Positions 32,504 to 41,763 are shown, counted from the first letter of the stretch. The stretch: 64,000 nucleotides of DNA from Stenotrophomonas hibiscicola ATCC 19867 (GCF_000382065.1 NZ_KB907498.1:440714-504713), one strand, 5' to 3'. A program made the numbers and translations. Notes: generated by a model from the sequence alone, not told the origin.

Positions 32504-32527
32504 CATCCACGCATGGCGTGGATCTAC
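32504..32527. repeat. SMAG hairpin (CATCCACGC...GATCTAC)
   Basis: Reverse complement of GTAGATCCACGCCATGCG, between the low-GC gene and the tetR regulator. Confidence 0.88.
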
Positions 32528-32644
32528 TGCCCCCTCCGGGAGCCATGGGGTTCCTGCATATCGATGCGACGCCATCACACATCCGTCACAAAGGTGTGCG
32601 TACGACAACAACCGGACAATCCCGTCACTCACTGTCTCGCCAAA

Positions 32645-32660
32645 CGGACAATCTTGTCCG
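32645..32660. promoter_or_regulatory. Probable TetR operator of the efflux operon
   Basis: Perfect palindrome CGGACAA-TC-TTGTCCG ending 11 bases before the regulator start codon. A further half site CGGACAA lies 32 bases upstream (32613-32619), about three helical turns away. Its position fits autoregulation of the tetR-emrB-emrA operon. Confidence 0.65.
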
Positions 32661-32671
32661 AAAATCAATCC

Positions 32672-33238
32672 ATGACCGCTCAACGTGCCGATGCTGCTGC
32701 CCGCCGTGCCCTCATCCTCGATGCCGCCGATCATGTGTTCGGCCAACATGGCGTCACCGCCCCGCTGGACCTGGTGGTCGAACGTGCCCAGGTGGGCCGC
32801 GCCACCCTGTACCGCAACTTCCCCGACCGCACCGCACTGATCCAGGCGCTGCTGCAGCGCACGGTCGACCGCATCCGGCGCCAGGTCGAACAGCTCGGTG
32901 ACCGCGACGACGCCCTGTTCGAGGTGTTCGAGGGCATGGCCCAGCGCATCATCGATTCGCCAGCGCTAGCCGATTACTGGCGTGCGGTCGATTCGGACGT
33001 GCCGTCCATGCGCGCTGCGCGCGAGACCGTGCGCGACCTGCTGGAGGAACCGATCGCGCGCGCCAAGGCCGCCGGACTGTGCCGTGCCGACCTGGAAAAG
33101 ACGGATATTTCACTGATCTCGGGCATGCTGGGTGCGGCCCTGCGCGGCAAGACCCGCGACGAGCGCGCCCAGTTGGCCGGGCGCGCCCTGCAACTGTTGC
33201 GTGGGGGTCTCCAGGGAGCTGCCAGCGAGGCCCGTTGA
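32672..33238 (+). CDS. TetR-family repressor of the EmrAB-type pump
   Basis: A 188-residue regulator. The N-terminal helix-turn-helix is typical of TetR (ILDAADHVFGQHGVTAPLDLVVERAQVGRATLYRNFPDRTAL); the rest is the ligand-binding, dimerising helical domain. ATG 32672 was chosen because the longer frame would translate the SMAG repeat and the operator. Its stop codon overlaps the start of the MFS gene by one base (TGATG), so the three genes form an operon that it most likely represses itself through the palindrome at 32645-32660. The inducer is unknown. Confidence 0.9.
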   Translation: MTAQRADAAARRALILDAADHVFGQHGVTAPLDLVVERAQVGRATLYRNFPDRTALIQALLQRTVDRIRRQVEQLGDRDDALFEVFEGMAQRIIDSPALADYWRAVDSDVPSMRAARETVRDLLEEPIARAKAAGLCRADLEKTDISLISGMLGAALRGKTRDERAQLAGRALQLLRGGLQGAASEAR

Positions 33239-34911
33239 TGGTCCAGCCGTATCTGAAGCCGGTTCCGGATTGGGAGGAACATGAGAAGCCGACCATGCCC
33301 GGCTCGGCGTCGATGCCCTGGCACCCGCCGTACCGGCGTGCGGCCTATGCGCTGGTATCGTTGCTGGTGGCGATCACCGGCGGCCTCGGCAATGCGCTGG
33401 TTACCGCCAACCTGCCGTTCCTGCAGGGCCAGCTGGCGCTGACCCCGACCCAGGGCAGCTGGCTGGTAGCGGCCTATGCGATGGTCAACGTCACCGCCAA
33501 CCTGTTGGCCTTCAAGTTCCGCCAGCAATACGGCATCCGCCTGTTCGCCGAAATCGGGCTGGGCCTGTACGCGGCGTTGGCGGTCCTGCACCTGTTCGTC
33601 GGCAGCTTCGAGACCACGATGCTGACCCGAGCCGCCAGCGGCTTCGCCGGCGCGGCCTGTTCGACCTTGGGCACGCTGTACATGCTGCAGGCGCTGCCGC
33701 GGCGCTTCACCGGCAATCTGCTGGTGGTCGGTGTCGGCCTCTCGCAGCTGGCGGTGCCGATCGCCTGGATCGTGTCGCCTGGCCTGGTCGATACCGGCCA
33801 GTGGCACCAGCTCTACTCGTTTGAGGCCGGGCTGGCACTGTGCGCGTTCGCGGCAGTGGTAGTGTTGAAGCTGCCGCCCGGCATCCAGGTGAAGGCGTTC
33901 GAGCCGCTGGACTTCCTCACGTTCGCCCTGCTCGCACCGGCCGTCGCCCTGCTGGTGATCGTGCTGGCGCAGGGCTACACCCGCTGGTGGCTCAACACAC
34001 CATGGCTGGGCTGGTCACTGGTCGCCTCGATCGTGCTGTCCACCACCGCCTTCATCATCGAGCACTACCGGCGCAATCCGCTGCTGCAGATCCGCTGGCT
34101 GTCGACGCTGCCGGTACTGCACTTCATCGTCGGTGCGTTCCTGATCCGCTTCCTCACCACCGAGCAGTCCTACGGCGTGGTCAACCTGATGCGCACGCTG
34201 GGCATGGGGCCTGACCAGATGCGCCCGCTGTTCGTGGTGATCCTGGCGGGCGTGGTCACCGGCATCGCCGGTGCATCGCTGACCTTCGGCCCGAAGCGGC
34301 TGATCCCCCAGCTGCTGATGGCGATCCTGCTGCTGGGCGCCGCCGCGTTCTTCGACCAGCACCGCACCAGCATGGATCGGCCGCACGACTTCTACGCCAG
34401 CCAGTTCCTGGCCTCGGTCGGTGCCGGTATGTTCATGGGCCCGCTGATCATGCTCGGCATCTCTGCCGCGTTGAAACAGGGCGTGGATCACATGATCACC
34501 TTCCTGGTGACGCTGTCGATCACCCAGACGCTGGGTGGCCTGGCCGGCTCGGCGGTGCTGGGCACCTTCCAGCTGCATCGCGAGCAGTTGTACTCCAGCG
34601 CATTGACCAGCCAGCTCGACCCGGCCGACCCGGTGGTGGCACAACGCCTGCGCATCCAGCAGCAGCTGTACAGCGCACAGATCACCGACCCGGTGCTGCG
34701 CAGTTCGCAGGGCAGCGCGCAGCTGGCGCAGACCACTCGCCGCGAAGCCAACGTGCGTGGATTCAATGATGTGTTCACATTGAGCGGTTGGCTGGCCATC
34801 GGCTTCCTGTGCTGGTTGCTGCTGCTGTCGCTGCGCACCGCGGTGCTCAAGCAATGGCGCAAGCGCCACCCCACTTCCCCCGCTGCGGCCACGCCGGCCG
34901 CGCCCCGCTGA
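33238..34911 (+). CDS. MFS DHA2 (EmrB/QacA-type) multidrug exporter
   Basis: A 557-residue transporter with fourteen predicted membrane helices. It starts in the first helix with YALVSLLVAITGGLGNALVTANLPFLQGQ and has the antiporter-type segment LTPTQGSWLVAAYAMVNV. A large loop before the last helix contains QLYSSALTSQLDPADPVVAQRLRIQQQLYSAQ, typical of EmrB. It exports hydrophobic compounds by proton antiport together with the periplasmic adaptor encoded next. No outer-membrane channel gene is present, so a TolC-like protein from elsewhere must complete the pump. Confidence 0.9.
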   Translation: MVQPYLKPVPDWEEHEKPTMPGSASMPWHPPYRRAAYALVSLLVAITGGLGNALVTANLPFLQGQLALTPTQGSWLVAAYAMVNVTANLLAFKFRQQYGIRLFAEIGLGLYAALAVLHLFVGSFETTMLTRAASGFAGAACSTLGTLYMLQALPRRFTGNLLVVGVGLSQLAVPIAWIVSPGLVDTGQWHQLYSFEAGLALCAFAAVVVLKLPPGIQVKAFEPLDFLTFALLAPAVALLVIVLAQGYTRWWLNTPWLGWSLVASIVLSTTAFIIEHYRRNPLLQIRWLSTLPVLHFIVGAFLIRFLTTEQSYGVVNLMRTLGMGPDQMRPLFVVILAGVVTGIAGASLTFGPKRLIPQLLMAILLLGAAAFFDQHRTSMDRPHDFYASQFLASVGAGMFMGPLIMLGISAALKQGVDHMITFLVTLSITQTLGGLAGSAVLGTFQLHREQLYSSALTSQLDPADPVVAQRLRIQQQLYSAQITDPVLRSSQGSAQLAQTTRREANVRGFNDVFTLSGWLAIGFLCWLLLLSLRTAVLKQWRKRHPTSPAAATPAAPR

Positions 34912-34921
34912 GTCCTCCGCC

Positions 34922-36070
34922 ATGCCTCCCGTCCCGCCCCGACCCGACGACAACGTGACCCCTCCGCCGCCGACCGACGCGGCACCTGCGCCCACGCCCG
35001 TTGAGCCGGCGGTCGCGCCGAAGTACCTCAAGCCCAGCGCGCGCAGCGTAGTGGTGATGGTGGTGGTCGCCCTGCTGGGCATTGCGCTGATCCTGCGCGC
35101 CTGGCACCTGTGGCCATTCACCAGCAGCGTGATGGTGACCGACAACGCCTATGTACGCGGGCAAATCACGGTGATGGCGCCGCAGGTGAACGGCTACGTG
35201 ACCGAAGTGCTGGTGAAGGACTTCCAGCACGTGAAGCAGGGCGAGCCGCTGCTGCGCATCGATGACCGCATCTACGCGCAGCGCGTCGCCCAGGCGCAGG
35301 CGACGCTGGACAGCGCACGCGCGGCGTTGGCCAACTCGGACCAGTCGCAGGCGCAGAACCGTGCGCAGATCGCCTCCGCACACGCCACGTTGTCGGCCGG
35401 CCAGGCGGAGCTGCAACGCTCACGCAACGAGCTGAAGCGCTACGAGGAGCTGGCCGCGCAGCAACTGGTGTCAGTCAACGACCGCGACAAGTTCCGCACC
35501 ACCCAGGCGTCGGCACAGGCCAGCGTCCAGCAGTCACAGGCGCAGATCCGCATTGCCGAGGAAACCCTGGTATCGACCCAGGTGGCGCGCAAGAGCCTGG
35601 AGGCGCAGGTGGAGAGCGCGCAGGCGCAGCTGGAACTGGCCCGCATCGATCTGGCCAACACGGTGATCCACGCACCGCGCGACGGCCAGATCAGCGAGGC
35701 CAGCGTGCGCGTGGGCCAGTACGTCGCTGCCGGCTCGCAGCTGCTGTTTTTGGTACCTGACACGTTGTGGGTGGTGGCCAACTACAAGGAAGGCCAGACC
35801 TGGGGCATGGCGATCGGCCAGCCGGCCACGTTCTCGGTGGACGCGTTCCAGGGGCAGGTGCTGCGGGGCCGCGTGCAGGAGATCGCGCCGGCTACCGGTT
35901 CGGAATTCAGCGTGCTGCGCCCGGACAATGCCAGCGGCAACTTCACCAAGGTGGTGCAGCGGCTGCCGGTACGGATTTCGATCAACGAGGGCCAGAAGTT
36001 GGCGGCACAACTGCGGCCCGGCATGTCGGTGATCGTGCGGGTGGATACCGCAAGCAAGCCGATGGACTAG
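34922..36070 (+). CDS. EmrA/HlyD-type periplasmic adaptor protein
   Basis: A 382-residue membrane-fusion protein. It has a Pro-rich cytoplasmic start, one membrane anchor (VVVMVVVALLGIALILRAW) and a first biotinyl-lipoyl half (VMAPQVNGYVTEVLVKDFQHVKQGEPLLRID). A long coiled-coil hairpin (about residues 120-245, AQAQATLDSARAAL ... AQLELARIDLAN) precedes the second half HAPRDGQISEASVRVGQYVAAGSQLLFLVPD and a beta-barrel part. It is 11 bases from emrB and is the last gene of the operon, ending before the 42-base perfect hairpin at 36087. Confidence 0.92.
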   Translation: MPPVPPRPDDNVTPPPPTDAAPAPTPVEPAVAPKYLKPSARSVVVMVVVALLGIALILRAWHLWPFTSSVMVTDNAYVRGQITVMAPQVNGYVTEVLVKDFQHVKQGEPLLRIDDRIYAQRVAQAQATLDSARAALANSDQSQAQNRAQIASAHATLSAGQAELQRSRNELKRYEELAAQQLVSVNDRDKFRTTQASAQASVQQSQAQIRIAEETLVSTQVARKSLEAQVESAQAQLELARIDLANTVIHAPRDGQISEASVRVGQYVAAGSQLLFLVPDTLWVVANYKEGQTWGMAIGQPATFSVDAFQGQVLRGRVQEIAPATGSEFSVLRPDNASGNFTKVVQRLPVRISINEGQKLAAQLRPGMSVIVRVDTASKPMD

Positions 36071-36086
36071 CGTTTGTCATGAAACG

Positions 36087-36128
36087 GGGGTCAGATCCCT
36101 TTTGCCAAGGCAAAAGGGATCTGACCCC
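36087..36128. terminator. Perfect 20-bp-stem hairpin (GGGGTCAGATCC) between convergent genes
   Basis: GGGGTCAGATCCCTTTTGCC, an AA loop, and the exact reverse complement. It is 17 bases after the emrA stop and 13 bases before the zur stop. It has no T-run after the stem but could terminate or protect both convergent messages. It resembles the imperfect GGGGTCGGAGCC palindrome at 4357-4395. Confidence 0.85.
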
Positions 36129-36140
36129 AGGACCCATTGC

Positions 36141-36632
36141 TCAGCCCGCGCAGCGCGCGCAGAGGCCGTGCACTTCCAGAGTCTGCGCCTGCGGCTGGAA
36201 ACCCAGCTCCTTGGCGCGCTTCTCCAGCTGGGTGACGATTTCGCGGTCTTCCAGCTCCACCGCGCTGTGGCAGCTGTTGCAGATCAGGAACGGCACCGAA
36301 TGCGCGGCGCTGCTGGGATGGTGGCAGGCCACGAAGGCATTGACCGACTCCAGCTTGTGCACGAAGCCATTGGCCATCAGGAAATCCAGCGCGCGGTACA
36401 CGGTGGGCGGGGCATCAGCGCCCACGCCCTTGCCGTTGCGCACCCATTCCAGCAGCTCGTAGGCCTTGACCGGCTTGCCGGCCTCGGCGATCAGCTTCAG
36501 CACATTGGCGCGGATCGGGGTCAGGCGCAGCCCGCGTTCGCGCGAGACGCGCTCGACCACCGCCACAAAATCCGATGCATCGTGGACGTGGTGGTGCGGG
36601 GCCGTACAGGCAGTGGCGGTCTTGGCGGGCAT
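36141..36632 (-). CDS. zur: Zinc uptake regulator Zur (Fur family)
   Basis: A 163-residue Fur-family repressor closest to Zur. A helix-turn-helix (RLTPIRANVLKLIAEAGKPVKAYELLEWVRNG) leads to PPTVYRALDFLMANGFVHKLESVNAFVACHH, the characteristic Zur junction with the regulatory zinc ligands. A structural zinc site is formed by CNSC (FLICNSCHSAV) and C-terminal HGLCARC. It senses cytoplasmic zinc and represses zinc uptake genes, such as the ZnuD-like/MerC-like pair at 29 kb. Start 36632 has a GGAGAA ribosome site; the frame extends nine codons upstream. A His-rich start (TAPHHHVHD) precedes the domain. Confidence 0.92.
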   Translation of the reverse strand: MPAKTATACTAPHHHVHDASDFVAVVERVSRERGLRLTPIRANVLKLIAEAGKPVKAYELLEWVRNGKGVGADAPPTVYRALDFLMANGFVHKLESVNAFVACHHPSSAAHSVPFLICNSCHSAVELEDREIVTQLEKRAKELGFQPQAQTLEVHGLCARCAG

Positions 36633-36666
36633 GCGTGTTCTCCGGTTCGGGCCTGGCAAGGATGCC

Positions 36667-38070
36667 TCAGGCCGTTGCTACCTTGGTGATGGCCACATCA
36701 ATGCGTTTCAAGGCCTGCTCGCGGCCGGCCAGGTACACGGTATGGGAAATGTCAGGGCTGACTTGGGTGCCGGTGATGGCCACGCGCAGCGGCTGGGCGA
36801 CCTTGCCCATGCCGATCTCCAGCGCTGCGGCCGCGTCATGCAGGGCCACGCCCACCGATTCGGCGGTCCATTCCGGCAGGGCTGCCAGCAGCTCGCGGGC
36901 CTTGCCCAGCGCCACCTCGGCACCGGCCTTGAAGTGCTTGGCCACCGCCGCGTCATCGTACTCGGTCAGCGGCTGGTACCAGACCACGGCCTTTTCGGCC
37001 ATTTCCTTCAGGGTCTGCACGCGTTCACGCAGGGCGATCACCACGTCCTCCGGTGCCGGTCCGGCAGCCACGTCCAGCCCCAGCTTCTGCAGCTGGTAGA
37101 CCAGATGCGGCACGATCGCGGCCACATCCTCGGTCTTCAGGAAGTGCTGGTTGACCCAGCCCAGCTTGGCCATGTCCAGTCGCGAGGCCTTGGAGTTGCA
37201 GTCCTTCACGTCGAACAGCTCGATCAGCTCCTGGCGGCTGAACAGCTCCTGGTCACCGTGCGACCAGCCGAGACGGGCCAGGTAGCTCAGCAGCGCATCG
37301 GGCAGGTAGCCGGCGTCCTTGTACTGCATCACGTCGGCCGCGCCGGTGCGCTTGGACAACTTGGCGCCCTGCTCGTCCAGGATCATCGGCATGTGGCCGA
37401 ACTTCGGCACCGGCGCACCAATGCCTTCGTACAGGTTGATCTGGCGCGGGGTGTTGTTGATGTGGTCGTCGCCGCGGATGACCTCGGTGATTCCCATGTC
37501 CCAGTCGTCCACCACCACCGCGAAGTTGTAGGTGGGGTAGCCGTCCGGGCGGAAGATCACCATGTCATCCAGCTCGCTGTTGGCGATCTCGATGCGGCCC
37601 TTGATCAGGTCGTCGAACACCACCGTGCCTTCCAGCGGATTCTTGAAGCGGATGACGCGGTTCGGGTCGTCCCTGTAGGGCAGGCCCAGATCGCGCGCAG
37701 CGCCGTTGTAGCGCGGCTTCTCCTGCCTGGCCATGGCAGCCTCGCGCATCGCGTCCAGCTCTTCGCGGGTCTCGTAGGCGTAGTACGCCTTGCCCTCGGC
37801 GATCAGCTGCTCGGCCACTTCCTGGTAACGGGCAACGCGGTCGGTCTGGTAGATCGGGCCTTCGTCATAGTCCAGGCCCAGCCACTCCATCGCCTCCAGG
37901 ATGGCGTCGATCGCACCCTGGGTGCTGCGTTCACGGTCGGTGTCCTCGATGCGCAGCACGAACTCGCCGCCACGGTGGCGGGCCTCCAGCCAGCAGTACA
38001 GCGCGGTGCGGGCACCACCGATGTGGAGGTAGCCGGTGGGACTGGGGGCGAAGCGGGTGCGGCAGGTCAT
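36667..38070 (-). CDS. gltX: Glutamyl-tRNA synthetase
   Basis: A 467-residue class I aminoacyl-tRNA synthetase that charges tRNA-Glu. The HIGH motif appears as [15 protein letters not shown] (residues 9-23), and the KMSKS motif as KLSKRTG (near 238). The [13 protein letters not shown] and [16 protein letters not shown] regions are also clear. The length equals the bacterial norm. It is 34 bases upstream of the zur start on the same strand, so cotranscription gltX-zur is possible. Confidence 0.97.
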   Translation of the reverse strand: MTCRTRFAPSPTGYLHIGGARTALYCWLEARHRGGEFVLRIEDTDRERSTQGAIDAILEAMEWLGLDYDEGPIYQTDRVARYQEVAEQLIAEGKAYYAYETREELDAMREAAMARQEKPRYNGAARDLGLPYRDDPNRVIRFKNPLEGTVVFDDLIKGRIEIANSELDDMVIFRPDGYPTYNFAVVVDDWDMGITEVIRGDDHINNTPRQINLYEGIGAPVPKFGHMPMILDEQGAKLSKRTGAADVMQYKDAGYLPDALLSYLARLGWSHGDQELFSRQELIELFDVKDCNSKASRLDMAKLGWVNQHFLKTEDVAAIVPHLVYQLQKLGLDVAAGPAPEDVVIALRERVQTLKEMAEKAVVWYQPLTEYDDAAVAKHFKAGAEVALGKARELLAALPEWTAESVGVALHDAAAALEIGMGKVAQPLRVAITGTQVSPDISHTVYLAGREQALKRIDVAITKVATA

Positions 38071-38126
38071 GGACGGCTCGAGGAACGGGAATCCCCCGAT
38101 TTTACCAGCCCGCCGCCCCCGACGGA

Positions 38127-38226
38127 AAAAGGGGACGGAGGGGATTAAGTCGCGATTGCCCAGCCCGTGGGCACTGCAACCGGGAAACGGAGGGGAGATG
38201 CGACTTAATCCCCTCCGTCCCCTTTT
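38127..38226. repeat. Long palindrome with 26-bp perfect arms (GGGGACGGAGGGGATTAAG family, copy 2)
   Basis: Left arm 38127-38152 and right arm 38201-38226 are exact reverse complements and identical to the arms at 18587-18669. The 48-bp loop is different. The right arm overlaps the stop codon (38225-38227) of the M28 peptidase gene by two bases. Confidence 0.95.
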
Positions 38227-39817
38227 ACGGTTCCACCTTGCGCGGGAACGGCTGCTCGCGCATCGCGGCGTTGTAGGCGAATGAGGCGACGATGGCAGCG
38301 GCCTGCTTCAGGTCTTCCGGTTCGGCGTGGTCCCAGGTGTCCAGGTGGCTGTGGTGGACATTGGTGAAGTAGTCCAGCCGGTCCTGGATGAACTGGAAGC
38401 CCGGCAGGCCGATGCGGTCGAAGCTGATGTGGTCGGTGCTGCCAGTGTTGCGGGTGGCCACGGTGGTGGCGCCCACGTCATGGAACGGCGCCAGCCAGGC
38501 TTCGAAGATGGGCATGGCCGCCAGGTTCTCCTGAGCGTAGATGCCACGGAAGCGGCCCGAGCCGTTGTCCATGTTGAAGTAGACCTGGAACTTGCCGTAG
38601 TCGCGGGTCTTCTGCAGTGCGCCGGTCGGCTCGCGCAGCGACGCCGGCAGCGCCTTCTGCGCCGGGTCGGTCGGCTCCGGGAACTTGCCGAAGTGCTTGG
38701 CCACATAGGCCTGCGAGCCGATCAGGCCCTGCTCCTCGCCGCTCCACAGCGCCACGCGGATGGTGCGCCTGGGCTTGGCGCCGGTGGCCTTGAGGATGCG
38801 CATCGCCTCCATCATCACCGCCACGCCGGCGGCGTTGTCGGCCGCACCGGTGCCGCTGTGCCAGGAATCCAGGTGCGCGCCGATCATCACCACTTCATCG
38901 GGCTTGCTGCTGCCACGGATCTCGGCCAGCGTGTTGTAGCCGGGCTGGTCGGCCTCGTCGGTGAAGCGTGCGGCCACATCCACGCGCAGGCGCACGGTCT
39001 GCTTGGCCTCCAGCGCGCGTACCAGCGGATTGAAGTGCTCGCTGATCATCGCCAGCTCGGGAATGCCCACCGACTCACCGGCCTTGCGCGAACCACCACC
39101 GGCAACGCGGATGATGCCGTTGTCCCAGCCGCTGATGCTGATCGAGGCCAGCGCGCCCTCTTCCACGAAGAAGGCATTGACCTTGGCCGCCAGCTGCTGG
39201 CGTTCCTGGTATTCCGTGACCCGCCTGGCGCGCTCGGCGGTGGCGTTCTTGTCCTTGGGCAGGGTGAACTCCTGCAGGCCCTCCAGCGAGGTGGCGTCGT
39301 GGCGGTGCGAATCGGGCTCGGTGCCCCGCTTGTATTCGCGTGCCTCGCCCAGCAGGAGGATCTTGCCACGCAGCTTGCCGCGGTACTTCTCTATGTCTTC
39401 GGGCTTCTTGATGTCGACCTGCACCAGCTCGCCTTCGACCGGGCCCTTCGTACCGGGGGTCCAGGCCTTGGGCAGCGCATGCAGCGGCTGCACGCGGTCA
39501 CCCAGCATTTCCACGCTCGCCGAGGTGAATTCCCAGCCACGGCCGAAATCATCGAAGGCCTCGTCGTGGACGTTGTCCAGCTTCCATTCGTTGAACTTGC
39601 CGCGGGTCCACGCATTGGCGCGGCCCATCGCCGGCGAGTTGGTCAACCGCGGTCCAATGCGTTCGGTGAGGTAACTGAAGGTGTCCATCACCTGCGACCG
39701 GTGGAAGGCCTCCTGGCGGATGCGGCTGACCATGTCCAGGTCCACCGTCTCGCGCTGCTGCGCCCCTGCATTGCCACCCATCACCAGCGCTGCGGCCAGC
39801 ACGCCCCACTTCAACAC
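38225..39817 (-). CDS. M28-family metallopeptidase, secreted
   Basis: A 530-residue exported aminopeptidase-type enzyme. It has a signal peptide ([20 protein letters not shown]), a protease-associated-like insert in the N-terminal half, and the zinc site of clan MH. That site has His in [19 protein letters not shown] (His near 314), the bridging Asp of AADN, Glu in [10 protein letters not shown], and later Asp/His ligands in GSTDHISF and [10 protein letters not shown]. It probably cleaves N-terminal residues from peptides in the periplasm. It is a single gene with a palindrome overlapping its stop codon. Confidence 0.9.
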   Translation of the reverse strand: MLKWGVLAAALVMGGNAGAQQRETVDLDMVSRIRQEAFHRSQVMDTFSYLTERIGPRLTNSPAMGRANAWTRGKFNEWKLDNVHDEAFDDFGRGWEFTSASVEMLGDRVQPLHALPKAWTPGTKGPVEGELVQVDIKKPEDIEKYRGKLRGKILLLGEAREYKRGTEPDSHRHDATSLEGLQEFTLPKDKNATAERARRVTEYQERQQLAAKVNAFFVEEGALASISISGWDNGIIRVAGGGSRKAGESVGIPELAMISEHFNPLVRALEAKQTVRLRVDVAARFTDEADQPGYNTLAEIRGSSKPDEVVMIGAHLDSWHSGTGAADNAAGVAVMMEAMRILKATGAKPRRTIRVALWSGEEQGLIGSQAYVAKHFGKFPEPTDPAQKALPASLREPTGALQKTRDYGKFQVYFNMDNGSGRFRGIYAQENLAAMPIFEAWLAPFHDVGATTVATRNTGSTDHISFDRIGLPGFQFIQDRLDYFTNVHHSHLDTWDHAEPEDLKQAAAIVASFAYNAAMREQPFPRKVEP

Positions 39818-39907
39818 ATCGCACCCCTGCCCTTCGGCTCGATCTTCAACCCATCGAGTCTAGCCAGCAGGGGCGCGCCGATACCGTCCCATCGGTCATG
39901 GACAGCA

Positions 39908-39931
39908 GTAGATCCACGCCATGCGTGGATG
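39908..39931. repeat. SMAG hairpin (GTAGATCCACGCCATGCG)
   Basis: Single unit just downstream of the small gene that follows creD. Confidence 0.9.
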
Positions 39932-39941
39932 AACAACCCGA

Positions 39942-40352
39942 TCACCCCCTCCACCCCAACCACAACTGCGCCCGCTCCGGCAGCAACAACAACCAGTGCC
40001 GCCGGTCGACGCTGCAGCAGCCGTACACCGCCGCATGCGCGGGCCAGTCATCGGGCAGGCCGTCGATGCCGATTTCGGCCAGCGCTTCCGCCCCGGCCTT
40101 CCATGGCCGGTAGCGCGGCACCCGTCCGGCCACTGCGCCACGTCCCTGCCGCGCACCCTGCAACCAGCCCAGGCCCTTGCCCCGCAGTCCTTGGCAGGTC
40201 GCCGCCGCCAGCTGGAAGCGGACCAGGCCGGGGGCGATCCGTGCCCCCGGCAGGGCCGCCAGCACGCCATGTGCCTGCAGCAGTGCATCCACTTCCAACA
40301 GGGCCGGAATACCCTGCCGTGCCCGTTGCCGCAATCCCTGGCGCCAACTCAT
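39942..40352 (-). CDS. Hypothetical protein, last gene of the creBCD operon
   Basis: A 136-residue protein without recognisable family. It is rich in Ala, Arg, Gly and Leu, with Trp-rich ends (MSWRQGLRQRARQ; HWLLLLPERAQLWLGWRG). Its reality is supported by context: the ATG at 40352 has a strong AAGGAG ribosome site that overlaps the creD stop region, 10 bases apart. It is therefore translated from the creD message. A SMAG hairpin closes the unit. Codon use is GC-rich like its neighbours. A role in envelope or cell-wall stress alongside CreD can only be guessed. Confidence 0.65.
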   Translation of the reverse strand: MSWRQGLRQRARQGIPALLEVDALLQAHGVLAALPGARIAPGLVRFQLAAATCQGLRGKGLGWLQGARQGRGAVAGRVPRYRPWKAGAEALAEIGIDGLPDDWPAHAAVYGCCSVDRRHWLLLLPERAQLWLGWRG

Positions 40353-40362
40353 GGCCTGCTCC

Positions 40363-41682
40363 TTACTTCAGGTCCGCGCCGAGCGCGTACCAGTCCACCC
40401 GACGGGTCACCCACATCGCCAGCGCCAGGATCACGAACAGCAGCAGCGAACCCATCAGCAGCGCATTGTTCTCCGACACCAGCAGGCCATACAGCGCGCC
40501 GTACAGCACGGTCAGCAGCGCCGCGAAGCCGAAGCCGCGCTTCCAGTGGCCCAGCACATTGGCCAGGTACACCGCCTGCAGGCCGATGCAGGCCACCGCC
40601 GAAACCAGGTAGGCCTTCCAGAACGCGATGTGCTCGGACAGGCTGATCAGCAGCAGGAAGAAGATCGCCAGCGCCAGGCCGACCATCAGGTACTGCAGCG
40701 GGTGGATGCGCAGCGACTTGATCAGCTCGAACAGGATGAAGCCGAGGAAGGTCAGCAGCACGAACAGCACGCCGTACTTCGAGGCACGGTCGGCCTGGGT
40801 GTAGGTATCGACCGGATCGACCAGCGACACCGTCACCGCCTGCGAGTCCACCGAACCGTCATTGCGCAGCTGCCGCTGTGCGTCGGAGGCCAGCGAGGAC
40901 ACCGCCCAGCGCGCATCGAATCCCTGCGCATCAACGCGGCGCTCGTTGGGCAGGAAAGCTCCGCTGAACGACGGATGCGGCCAGCTCGAACGCAGCGCGA
41001 TGTGGGTGTCATCGCCCACCGGCACCACCGACAGCATGCGACTGCCATCCAGGCGCAGCTCCAGTTCAACGGTGCTGGCGGCCAGCGTGCCGCCCTGATC
41101 CGCATCGAAACCGGCCACCGGTGCATGCAGGCCCCGCCCGATCTCGCCGGCCGCACCAACACCCGGCAGCAAACGCAGCTGCTTGCCATCCACGCGCAGG
41201 TTCGGCGTGCCGACCAGGCCACGGACATCGGAAACCCCCACCGCCACATACGGCTGGCCGTAACTGCGGCCCGCCTTCACCGGGTAATCGTCTGCGGCGA
41301 AGGTCGCCTTCATCTGGCCGTTCCAGCTGTACACCGGCACCTTGAACAGCCCCACCTCACGCTGGCTCGGCAGCATTTCGCCGCCCACCTCCAGCGATGC
41401 CGGCATCTGCAGCCAGTGCCCCTCGGTGACCTGCACTTCGGTCTTCTTGACGCCCAGCGGGTCGACCAGTTCAACCTGCTTGCGTTCCACCCATGGCACC
41501 ACCCGCACCGGGCCCACCAGCTGCTGTGCGCCGGCGCGGCTGTCGGCCACCCGCGAGAAAGCCTCGTCGCGGTACGCACTGCGTTCGTTGATGACACTGC
41601 GGATCATCGTCAGCGGAACCAGCAGCAGCAGGATCAGGCCGCCGACAATGGCGAAGCGCAGCAGCATCTTCAGGGATTTCAT
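40363..41682 (-). CDS. creD: Inner-membrane protein CreD
   Basis: A 439-residue CreD protein. It has an N-terminal membrane anchor (LLRFAIVGGLILLLLVPLTMIRSVINERSAYRDEA), a large periplasmic domain (about residues 40-290) and a C-terminal block of membrane helices. That block starts with KYGVLFVLLTFLGFILFELIKSLRIHPLQYLMVGLALAIFFLLLISLSEHI and contains the conserved HPLQYLLVG-like segment. CreD is the main target of CreBC and is linked to envelope integrity and beta-lactam response. A cre-tag lies 65 bases upstream of its start, so it can be transcribed separately from creC. Confidence 0.93.
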   Translation of the reverse strand: MKSLKMLLRFAIVGGLILLLLVPLTMIRSVINERSAYRDEAFSRVADSRAGAQQLVGPVRVVPWVERKQVELVDPLGVKKTEVQVTEGHWLQMPASLEVGGEMLPSQREVGLFKVPVYSWNGQMKATFAADDYPVKAGRSYGQPYVAVGVSDVRGLVGTPNLRVDGKQLRLLPGVGAAGEIGRGLHAPVAGFDADQGGTLAASTVELELRLDGSRMLSVVPVGDDTHIALRSSWPHPSFSGAFLPNERRVDAQGFDARWAVSSLASDAQRQLRNDGSVDSQAVTVSLVDPVDTYTQADRASKYGVLFVLLTFLGFILFELIKSLRIHPLQYLMVGLALAIFFLLLISLSEHIAFWKAYLVSAVACIGLQAVYLANVLGHWKRGFGFAALLTVLYGALYGLLVSENNALLMGSLLLFVILALAMWVTRRVDWYALGADLK

Positions 41683-41746
41683 GGTCCATCCTCGTTGGAG
41701 AGGACTGCAGGATGGACCGCCACGGTGAGCGGGGTTTGTGGCGAAT

Positions 41747-41762
41747 TTGAAGCGAATGTGAA
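41747..41762 (-). promoter_or_regulatory. Cre-tag in the creC-creD gap
   Basis: On the minus strand the sequence is TTCACATTCGCTTCAA, which is TTCAC-N6-TTCAA and matches the CreB box TTCAC-N6-TTCAC at all but the last base. It is formed by an 11-bp direct repeat (TTCACATTCGC / TTCAAATTCGC). It begins at the creC stop and ends 65 bases before the creD start. Confidence 0.75.
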
Positions 41763-41763
41763 G

